This document shows, in pieces, positions 1-5,858 of a stretch of DNA of 13,268 nucleotides. The DNA comes from an uncultured Lachnospiraceae bacterium (lineage in GTDB: Bacteria; Bacillota; Clostridia; Lachnospirales; Lachnospiraceae). The position numbers were made by a program, and so were the translations under genes. Below the pieces are notes generated by a model. It worked only from the letters and a program-made list of their open reading frames with translations. It did no database searches and had not been told where the DNA came from. The stretch spans positions 1 to 13,268 of the forward strand of contig CACZNZ010000004.1 of the NCBI GenBank assembly GCA_902782625.1, read 5' to 3'. Numbering within the stretch: the stretch's first letter is position 1; every line of letters starts with the position of its first letter.

Positions 1-1395
1 GTAATTGCTCTTGTTGTGCTGATCGTAGGTTTTGCTGTTTACGGGAAGTTTGTAGAAAATGTATTCGGTCCGGACGACCGGGAAACGCCGGCCATTGCAA
101 TCAATGACGGTGTGGACTGTGTACCCATGAAGCCGTGGCGGGCTTTCCTTGTGCAGCTGTTGAACATCGCAGGCACCGGACCAATCTTTGGTGCGCTGAT
201 GGGTGCCTGTTTTGGCCCTGTTGTCTTTTTGTGGATTGTGTTTGGATCTATCCTGGGTGGTGCGGTGCATGACTATATGAGTGGCATGATTTCCTGTCGG
301 AACAATGGCCAGTCCATTGCAGAACTGTCCGGTATTTATCTGGGTAATACAGCAAAGTGGATCATGCGTGTATTCTCAGTCGTTTTGCTGATATTGACTG
401 GTACGGTTTTTGTAAACAGTCCTGCAGCATTGATTGCCCGTCTGACACCGGCTATGTTTGGTGAAACATTTTGGATTGTAGTAATCTTACTCTACTATGT
501 ACTGGCAACGCTGCTGCCGATTGATAAGCTGATTGGTAAACTGTATCCTGTCTTTGGTATTATTTTGATCATCATGGCGGTGAGTGTACTCGGAGGCATT
601 GTGATCGGCGGCTATACAATTCCTGAAGTAACTTTTGCAGATCTGCATCCTGAAAAACTTCCGGTTTGGCCGTTCATGTTCATTACGGTAGCTTGTGGTG
701 CGATTTCCGGCTTTCATGCAACGCAATCGCCGATGATCGCCAAATGTATCACCAGCGAGAAATACGGAAGGCCCATCTTTTACGGTGCGATGATTGCAGA
801 ATCTGTGATAGCTCTCATCTGGGCTGCAGCAGGTGTGGCATTTTACGGTACAACAGAAGTGCTCAACAACGCGATTTCCACATTAGGTCAGTCCGGAACG
901 GTATATGACATTTCTACTACCATGCTGGGCGCTGTCGGTGGCGCGCTGGCAGTGGTGGGCGTGGTGGCCTGTCCTATCACTTCCGGAGATACTGCATTCA
1001 GAAGTGCCCGCCTTATTCTGGCAGAGATTACTCATCTTGACCAGAAGGAAACGAAAAACCGTCTGATCATCACATTGCCCCTGCTTTCGGTAGGTGCACT
1101 GCTGACACAGCTGGACTTCAACGTTCTTTGGCGGTACTTTTCCTGGAGCAACCAGACACTGGCGATGATTTCCCTGTGGGTAGCGACAGCGTATCTTGTG
1201 AAAGAGAGCAAATATCATTTCGGTTCGTTGCTGACTGCATTGCCGGCTTCCTTTATGTCGGCAGTCAGTTTGACCTATATCTTAATGGCACAGGAAGGCT
1301 TTAAACTTTCAGCAAAAATAGCATATCCTGCAGGAGTTGTCTTTGCCGCTGTTCTGTTTTGTGCTTATTTGATAAGGAGGAAGAGATATGTCTAA
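1..1395 (+). CDS. cstA: CstA-family carbon starvation transporter, 5' partial
   Basis: Polytopic membrane protein of the CstA family. Known members import peptides, amino acids or pyruvate during nutrient limitation; the substrate here cannot be read from sequence. The reading frame is open from base 1, so the true start lies upstream; 464 codons are visible. Family motifs seen are GTGPIFGALMG and GGAVHDYMSG near the start and GFHATQSPM in the middle, among many hydrophobic helices. The C-terminus ends in RRKRYV soon after the last helix, so this is one of the short CstA forms rather than the roughly 700-residue E. coli type. The stop codon lies inside the next gene (8-base overlap), which implies co-transcription and translational coupling with the flavoprotein. 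The family call is secure; transport direction and substrate are not known. Confidence 0.93.
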   Translation, partial: VIALVVLIVGFAVYGKFVENVFGPDDRETPAIAINDGVDCVPMKPWRAFLVQLLNIAGTGPIFGALMGACFGPVVFLWIVFGSILGGAVHDYMSGMISCRNNGQSIAELSGIYLGNTAKWIMRVFSVVLLILTGTVFVNSPAALIARLTPAMFGETFWIVVILLYYVLATLLPIDKLIGKLYPVFGIILIIMAVSVLGGIVIGGYTIPEVTFADLHPEKLPVWPFMFITVACGAISGFHATQSPMIAKCITSEKYGRPIFYGAMIAESVIALIWAAAGVAFYGTTEVLNNAISTLGQSGTVYDISTTMLGAVGGALAVVGVVACPITSGDTAFRSARLILAEITHLDQKETKNRLIITLPLLSVGALLTQLDFNVLWRYFSWSNQTLAMISLWVATAYLVKESKYHFGSLLTALPASFMSAVSLTYILMAQEGFKLSAKIAYPAGVVFAAVLFCAYLIRRKRYV

Positions 1396-2014
1396 AGTAT
1401 TACTGATCAATGGAAGTCCCAGGGCAAAAGGATGTACCGCGACTGCGCTCGAAGAGATGATTCCGGTACTTAACAAAGCGGGGATAGAAACGAATCTGAT
1501 TCAAGTCGGAAATAAAGATATCCGTGGCTGTATCGCATGCGGCAGATGTGAAAAACTGGGGAAATGTGTCTTTGATGATCTGGTAAATGAAGTTGCCCCC
1601 CTGTTTGAAGAGGCGGATGGCATCGTAGTAGGAAGCCCTGTTTATTATGGCTCTCCCAATGGTACACTGCTTGCATTTTTGGACAGACTGTTTTACAGCA
1701 CACCTTTCTCAAAACATATGAAAGTCGGCGCAGCTGTTGTCAGCTGTAGGAGAGGAGGAAACACAGCTTCCTTTGATGCACTGAATAAGTATTTTACGAT
1801 ATCGGCTATGCCTGTGGCATCAAGTACCTATTGGAATCAGGTGCATGGATTTACGGCAGAAGATGTGAAAAAAGATCTGGAAGGACTTCAGACGATGCGC
1901 AATCTTGCAGCGAACATGGCATTTATGATACAGGCCATCGCCGATGCAAAAGATAAATACGGTCTTCCTCCGATAGAACAAAGCTTCTTTACAAGCTTCC
2001 CGGATGGGAAATAG
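1388..2014 (+). CDS. NAD(P)H-dependent FMN reductase / iron-sulfur flavoprotein-like
   Basis: A 208-residue soluble flavodoxin-fold protein. The N-terminal LLINGSPRAKG (5-15) is the FMN phosphate-binding loop of the NADPH-dependent FMN reductase family, and GSPVYYGSPNG is the second flavin-contacting loop. Between them is a compact cysteine cluster, C48-X2-C51-X2-C54-X5-C60, resembling the 4Fe-4S motif of archaeal and clostridial Isf-type flavoproteins, so it may carry FMN plus an Fe-S cluster and shuttle electrons. Start: ATG at 1388 with GGAGG at 1376-1380, seven bases upstream and inside cstA. It overlaps cstA by 8 bases and lies 16 bases before the XRE gene. The physiological partner is unknown. 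A plain FMN reductase whose cysteines do not bind a cluster is the alternative. Confidence 0.87.
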   Translation: MSKVLLINGSPRAKGCTATALEEMIPVLNKAGIETNLIQVGNKDIRGCIACGRCEKLGKCVFDDLVNEVAPLFEEADGIVVGSPVYYGSPNGTLLAFLDRLFYSTPFSKHMKVGAAVVSCRRGGNTASFDALNKYFTISAMPVASSTYWNQVHGFTAEDVKKDLEGLQTMRNLAANMAFMIQAIADAKDKYGLPPIEQSFFTSFPDGK

Positions 2015-2030
2015 TGATGGGAGGATGAAT

Positions 2031-2456
2031 ATGGCGAAGAAAAAAGTAGGTGCTTTGATCAAAGAAGCAAGAACCAATGCAGGATTAACGCAGGAACAGC
2101 TTGCAAAAAAAGTTGACGGTGTTACCGCTGCCGATATCAGTAAAGCAGAACGAGGAGAAAAGGAGCTGACACAGGCTGCCTTGAAACAGATTGCTAAAGC
2201 GACAGGGGTAACACAGTCTTCATTACTCGAAGCAGCCAAGGGCGGAAGTACTGCTTCTCAGGCAGCTGCCGGAAAGAGTGCATCGACCTCCATGAAGGTA
2301 AGTGCGGCTGAGAAAAAACTGATCGAACTGTATCGTAAAGCAGACGCAGATACCAAAAAATCTGTCATGAAACTTCTGAAAGGAGAAAAAAACGATACAG
2401 GCGATATGCTGAATACACTATTAGGTACTGCGGTAGAGATGCTGTCAAAGAAGTAA
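2031..2456 (+). CDS. XRE-family HTH transcriptional regulator
   Basis: A 141-residue protein with an N-terminal Cro/C1-type helix-turn-helix at about residues 6-66 (GLTQEQLAKKV, then the recognition region TAADISKAERGEKE). A Ser/Ala-rich linker (about 71-90) follows, then a charged helical tail (KKLIELYRKADADTKKSVMK) of the kind that often mediates dimerisation. The start at 2031 is preferred because GGGAGG at 2019-2024 lies six bases upstream; in-frame ATGs at 2004 and 2025 have no well-placed site. It lies between the flavoprotein and carboxypeptidase genes with 16- and 14-base gaps, so it is probably an operon-encoded regulator. Its operator is not visible because the operon promoter lies outside the window. 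Confidence 0.88.
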   Translation: MAKKKVGALIKEARTNAGLTQEQLAKKVDGVTAADISKAERGEKELTQAALKQIAKATGVTQSSLLEAAKGGSTASQAAAGKSASTSMKVSAAEKKLIELYRKADADTKKSVMKLLKGEKNDTGDMLNTLLGTAVEMLSKK

Positions 2457-2470
2457 GAAGAGAGTAAAGT

Positions 2471-3448
2471 ATGAAAAGACTTTTATTATTCCTGGTTTTG
2501 CTGTGCAGCCTTTCTGTTCCTGTCAGGGCTGCAAAGATTGTGAATACCAAAAAACAAAAATATAATTATAAAGAGTATACCCACGATATCAGACAACTTC
2601 AGAAAAAGTATCCGGATATCTTGCACTATGAGGTGATAGGAACTTCGGTTGATCAGAGAAAGATCTATGATATTGTTCTGGGTAACCCTGCAGCAAAGAA
2701 ACATATGATGGTCATCTCCAATCTTCATGCAAGAGAGTATATGACGACGCAGCTGTCTATGGCACAGATTGAATATCTCTGCAGGAATTATCATAAAAAG
2801 ATCGGGAAAGAAAAAGTGAAAAAAACACTTTCCAAAGTTGCGATTCATTTTATTCCGGCTGCCAATCCAGACGGTACGGCTATCAGTCAATATGGATTTC
2901 ATGTCATTCGTAATGTCAAATGGAGAAAACGACTGAGGAAAATGCCGGGCAGCTCAAAAACATGGAAATCCAATGGAAGAGGCGTGGATCTGAACAGGAA
3001 CTGGTCCATTGCATGGAAAAGGGCCGGACGGAGAAGCTCGGCCGGATATCGTGGTCCGAAAGCTGAAAGTGAACCTGAAGTAAAAGCCATCCTAAGGCAG
3101 ATGAAAAACATTGAAAAACAAGGCAAGATTATCGGCATTGTCAACTATCACTCCATGGGTTCAATCATCTATGGAAGATGTGCCAGACAGGCAAAAGGGA
3201 AGGTGAAACGCCAGACAAGAAAAATGTATAAGCTGGCGCAGAAACTGACCGGATATCATCTGATGCCTACACAACAGATTGTTAATTCGAGAGGGTGCTC
3301 GAGGGAGTATTTCCTTTATAAAAGAAATATCCCAAGCATTACTTTGGAAATCGGAACAAGCGCAAGCCCTGTTCCTGTGTCACAGTTTCCTTCAGTCTGG
3401 AGGAAAAATAAAAACATACCGATTCGGGAGGCACAGATCTTGTATTAA
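2471..3448 (+). CDS. Secreted M14-family zinc carboxypeptidase
   Basis: A 325-residue metallopeptidase with a signal peptide (KRLLLFLVLL core, likely cleavage after VRA, about residue 20). Zinc ligands match the M14 pattern: H86 and E89 in NLHAREY, and H227 in NYHSMG. Substrate-carboxylate residues are also recognisable: R152 in KWRKR (equivalent to Arg127 of carboxypeptidase A) and N175-R176 in DLNRNW. The catalytic glutamate is E293 in ITLEIGT. All key residues are present, so the enzyme should be active outside the membrane. Targets could be C-terminal residues of peptides, or peptidoglycan stem peptides as in gamma-D-glutamyl-diamino acid peptidases. The ribosome binding site is weak (AGAG at 2461-2464, no GGAGG), suggesting modest expression or coupling to the XRE gene 14 bases upstream. 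It is the last gene before a strong terminator. Confidence 0.92.
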   Translation: MKRLLLFLVLLCSLSVPVRAAKIVNTKKQKYNYKEYTHDIRQLQKKYPDILHYEVIGTSVDQRKIYDIVLGNPAAKKHMMVISNLHAREYMTTQLSMAQIEYLCRNYHKKIGKEKVKKTLSKVAIHFIPAANPDGTAISQYGFHVIRNVKWRKRLRKMPGSSKTWKSNGRGVDLNRNWSIAWKRAGRRSSAGYRGPKAESEPEVKAILRQMKNIEKQGKIIGIVNYHSMGSIIYGRCARQAKGKVKRQTRKMYKLAQKLTGYHLMPTQQIVNSRGCSREYFLYKRNIPSITLEIGTSASPVPVSQFPSVWRKNKNIPIREAQILY

Positions 3449-3450
3449 TA

Positions 3451-3478
3451 AAAGCTCGCAGAAATGCGAGTTTTTTTT
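3451..3478 (+). terminator. Rho-independent terminator of the cstA-carboxypeptidase operon
   Basis: Perfect 6-bp stem CTCGCA (3455-3460) / TGCGAG (3465-3470) closed by a GAAA tetraloop and followed by eight T (3471-3478). It starts three bases after the carboxypeptidase stop codon. The preceding A-run could extend the stem by pairing with the T-run. Confidence 0.93.
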
Positions 3479-3561
3479 ATTTTTGAGGAATGATCCATGA
3501 AAAAATGATACAGAAAAAATTGTTGAAATAAAAATTATAAAAACAAATAAATTTTCGAAAT

Positions 3562-3610
3562 AACAGTTGACAAACAAAATAGTTGTTGATATAATAACGT
3601 CAACAGTTGA
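3562..3610 (+). promoter_or_regulatory. Putative operator array of GTTGA half-sites
   Basis: GTTGA occurs at 3566-3570, 3585-3589 and 3606-3610, spaced 19 and 21 bases (about two helical turns each), with the inverted TCAAC at 3600-3604. AACAGTTGA is repeated exactly at 3562-3570 and 3602-3610. TGTTGA (3584-3589) and TCAACA (3600-3605) form an inverted repeat that brackets the -10 hexamer. TCAACAGTTGA (3600-3610) is an odd-length palindrome at the predicted transcript start. The array covers -35, spacer, -10 and +1, so a bound protein would block RNA polymerase. The DeoR protein of the same operon is the obvious candidate; this link is inference. Confidence 0.6.
3567..3595 (+). promoter_or_regulatory. 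Consensus sigma-A promoter of the hexitol operon
   Basis: TTGACA (3567-3572), a 17-base spacer and TATAAT (3590-3595): both hexamers match the vegetative consensus exactly. Upstream DNA (3515-3560) is very A/T-rich, like an UP element. The predicted transcript starts near 3602, leaving a leader of about 90 bases. A promoter this strong normally needs a repressor, and the overlapping half-sites fit that. Confidence 0.85.
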
Positions 3611-3648
3611 AACAACAGCTTATACAAGTAAATTTGAACATTTTATTA

Positions 3649-3677
3649 TCGACATAAAACATGCGGTATATTATAAT
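3649..3677 (+). promoter_or_regulatory. Possible second, gene-proximal promoter
   Basis: TCGACA (3649-3654), a 17-base spacer and TATAAT (3672-3677). Transcription would begin near 3684, only about 11 bases before the start codon and within the ribosome binding site, giving an almost leaderless mRNA. In such A/T-rich DNA this could be chance. Confidence 0.3.
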
Positions 3678-3694
3678 GAAAGGAAGGAAACGAT

Positions 3695-4957
3695 ATGAAA
3701 GCAAAAGCAGTCAGACTTCATGCAGCTAATGATCTTCGCCTTGATGAATTTGAGCTTCCAGAGATTAAGGATGATGAGATTCTAGTTAAGGTGGTATCCG
3801 ACAGTGTATGTATGTCTACATACAAATGTGCGATCCTCGGTGTGAATCATAAGAGAGTCCACGAAGATGTAGCCGAGCATCCGGCAATCATGGGACATGA
3901 GATGGCAGGGGATATCGTAAAAGTCGGAAAGAAGTATCAGGATCAGTTCAAACCCGGTATGAAATTCACTCTTCAGCCGGCATTGAATTACAAGGGCACG
4001 ATGTGGAGCCCTGGATACTCCTATGAATTCTTTGGCGGGAATACAACTTACTGCATCATTCCTCCAGAGGTAATGGAACTTGGATGTATGCTGGAGTACA
4101 AAGGCCGTGCATATTATGAGGCATCTCTGGCAGAGCCTTTCTCCTGCAGCGTAGGAGCTTTCCACGCAGCTTATCACACAAAGATGGGTGTGTACACACA
4201 TGAGATGGGAATCCGCGAAGGCGGGAAACTTGCGATCATGGCAGGTGCAGGTCCTATGGGACTTGGAGCATTAAGCTATGCAATGAATTGTGACAGACGC
4301 CCGGGCATGATTGCTGTAACAGATGTTAATCAGGACAGACTCGATCGTGCGGTAGAGCTTTTCCCGATAGAGGAAGCAGCCGAAAAGGGTATCGAACTTC
4401 ATTTTGTCAACACCGGCAACATGGAGGATCCGGTTGCAGAGCTTCGTGCACTGACAGGTGGAACGGGATTTGATGATGTTCTCTGTTATGCACCGGTAGC
4501 AGCAGTCATCGAGCAGTCAAGTGGAGTGCTGGGCCGGGATGGCTGTCTGAACTTCTTTGCAGGACCTACAGATACTTCCTTTAGTGCAAAAATGAATTTC
4601 TATGATGTGCACTATAATTCCACACATGTCATGGGAACGACCGGCGGTAATACAGCAGATATGATCGAGTGTCTTGATCTTACCGCAGAAGGAAGAATCA
4701 ATCCTGCTGTTATGGTTACCCATATCGGCGGATTGGACGCAGCTGCAGAGACTATTCTGGATCTTCCGAAGATCCCAGGTGGAAAGAAACTGATCTATAA
4801 TCATCTGAATATGCCGCTGATCGCTCTGACCGACCTCAGAGAAAAAGGCGCAGAGGATGAAAGATATATTGCTCTTGCTGATATCGTTGATGCGCACAAC
4901 GGACTTTGGTGTCCAGAGGCAGAAGAGTACCTTCTGGCTAACTTTATCAGTGAATAA
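3695..4957 (+). CDS. SorE-like zinc-dependent polyol-phosphate dehydrogenase (L-sorbose-1-phosphate reductase family)
   Basis: A 420-residue medium-chain zinc dehydrogenase. Likely catalytic zinc ligands are C39 (DSVCMSTYK), H68-E69 (GHEMAGDIVKVG) and E147 (AEPFSC). The four-cysteine structural zinc lobe of classical alcohol dehydrogenases is absent. The Rossmann loop is AGAGPMGLGAL (183-193), and D210 at the end of the second strand suggests NAD(H) preference. The region around 280-307 (GCLNFFAGP and NFYDVHY) resembles SorE, which interconverts L-sorbose 1-phosphate and glucitol 6-phosphate. Next to a mannitol-type permease it probably oxidises a hexitol phosphate to a ketose phosphate in the cytoplasm; whether the substrate is mannitol, glucitol or a rarer hexitol phosphate is not decided. 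Start: ATG 3695 after AGGAAGG (3681-3687). First gene of the operon. Confidence 0.85.
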   Translation: MKAKAVRLHAANDLRLDEFELPEIKDDEILVKVVSDSVCMSTYKCAILGVNHKRVHEDVAEHPAIMGHEMAGDIVKVGKKYQDQFKPGMKFTLQPALNYKGTMWSPGYSYEFFGGNTTYCIIPPEVMELGCMLEYKGRAYYEASLAEPFSCSVGAFHAAYHTKMGVYTHEMGIREGGKLAIMAGAGPMGLGALSYAMNCDRRPGMIAVTDVNQDRLDRAVELFPIEEAAEKGIELHFVNTGNMEDPVAELRALTGGTGFDDVLCYAPVAAVIEQSSGVLGRDGCLNFFAGPTDTSFSAKMNFYDVHYNSTHVMGTTGGNTADMIECLDLTAEGRINPAVMVTHIGGLDAAAETILDLPKIPGGKKLIYNHLNMPLIALTDLREKGAEDERYIALADIVDAHNGLWCPEAEEYLLANFISE

Positions 4958-4973
4958 CGGCCGGGACGAAACC

Positions 4974-5004
4974 CCTTCCAGGGTTTTGGACTGGTCTTGG
5001 AAGG
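4974..5004 (+). promoter_or_regulatory. Hairpin that can mask the deoR ribosome binding site
   Basis: CCTTCCA (4974-4980) is a perfect 7-base complement of TGGAAGG (4998-5004), which overlaps the deoR ribosome binding site AAGGAG (5001-5006). A competing stem, AAACCC (4969-4974) with GGGTTT (4981-4986), shares base 4974 and would have CTTCCA as its loop, so the two folds exclude each other. CCAG (4978-4981) / CTGG (4991-4994) is a further alternative. This suggests regulated or low-level translation of the repressor; no known riboswitch class is recognised. Confidence 0.45.
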
Positions 5005-5012
5005 AGCGTCAT

Positions 5013-5774
5013 ATGGATTCAGTTGACAGCAGGAGAAATGCGATTGCCGCATTTATCAATGAACACGGAGAGATCACATTTGCACAGCTCAAAAAAGAGT
5101 TTTCCGGTGTTTCGGACATGACACTTCGTACAGATCTTAAGTTTCTGGATGAGCACAAGCGTATCGTCAGGATACATGGCGGAGCGAAATCAGTAGAAGT
5201 GGCAGTCGGAACAGATGATTATCTGGGAAGACGGAGCGTAAGAAATGTGGAGGCAAAAAAGATCATTGCTGATAAAGCTATCACTATGATCAGACCGGGA
5301 ACGGATATCTATCTGGATTCCGGAAGCACCACGACTATGCTGGCTGCAAGAATGCCGGATCAGGCAAACCTGATCGTGACGGGAAGTATCAGCTGCGCTA
5401 TGGAGCTTTCGAAGTTGTCCCAGCCGAAGGTTTTGATTCCGGGAGGCATGCTGAACAGATACAGCATGAGTATATGTGGAATAGAAGGGATATCCGAATT
5501 GGCACAGATGAATTTTGACTATGCTTTTATGGGTGTAACCACATGGAGTGAAGAGACCGGATTTGCCTGCAATGTGCAAAATGAAGCTGAATTGAAGAGA
5601 ACGGTGATGAAAAGAGCCGTCAAAACAGTCATGCTGATGGATTCCACAAAAGTGGGAGGGCGGAGTACATTTTCTTTTGGTTCTCTTCATGATGTGGACG
5701 TGGTGATCTCAGACGGGAACCTGCCCAAGTCATTTCTGCAAGCCTGTAAAGAACAGGGTGTTGAAGTGCATTAA
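5013..5774 (+). CDS. DeoR/GlpR-family transcriptional regulator
   Basis: A 253-residue sugar-phosphate-responsive regulator. The N-terminal winged helix is at about 4-57, with recognition helix SDMTLRTDLKFLDE (34-47) and wing VRIHGGAKS. The C-terminal DeoRC domain has the phosphate-sugar sensing loops IYLDSGSTTTMLA (99-111), IVTGS (121-125), GGMLNR (144-149) and DSTKVGG (210-216). Start: ATG 5013, six bases after GGAG (5003-5006). An upstream in-frame extension into the dehydrogenase gene is rejected because it adds non-homologous sequence and no well-placed ribosome site. The gap after the dehydrogenase is 55 bases and contains a hairpin that can cover the ribosome site. It probably represses the operon promoter until a hexitol or ketose phosphate binds; an activator role is possible. 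Confidence 0.93.
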   Translation: MDSVDSRRNAIAAFINEHGEITFAQLKKEFSGVSDMTLRTDLKFLDEHKRIVRIHGGAKSVEVAVGTDDYLGRRSVRNVEAKKIIADKAITMIRPGTDIYLDSGSTTTMLAARMPDQANLIVTGSISCAMELSKLSQPKVLIPGGMLNRYSMSICGIEGISELAQMNFDYAFMGVTTWSEETGFACNVQNEAELKRTVMKRAVKTVMLMDSTKVGGRSTFSFGSLHDVDVVISDGNLPKSFLQACKEQGVEVH

Positions 5775-5858
5775 TTGAATCTGTAACGGAGTCGTTATCA
5801 TATATCAGTCCTGTATAAACTGTAGAAGTTCAAGGTATTTCAGTTTAAGGAGGAGAGT

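Noticed and set aside
883..1218. 111-codon open frame on the minus strand
   Set aside because: Lies entirely within the well-supported CstA frame, is rich in Cys/His/Gln as expected of an antisense shadow, and has no ribosome site or family motif.
3480..3694. Catabolite-repression (cre) site
   Set aside because: Searched by eye for the CcpA consensus around the hexitol promoter; no convincing match was seen.
4857..5012. Upstream extension of the DeoR regulator
   Set aside because: Would overlap the dehydrogenase coding region and add non-homologous sequence; the ATG at 5013 has AAGGAG correctly placed and begins directly before the winged helix.
5775..5858. Internal promoter before mtlA
   Set aside because: TTGAAT with a TATCAT-like -10, or a TATAAA at 5814, can be drawn, but none has both good hexamers and spacing. 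The TAACG/CGTTA repeat is too short to call an operator.
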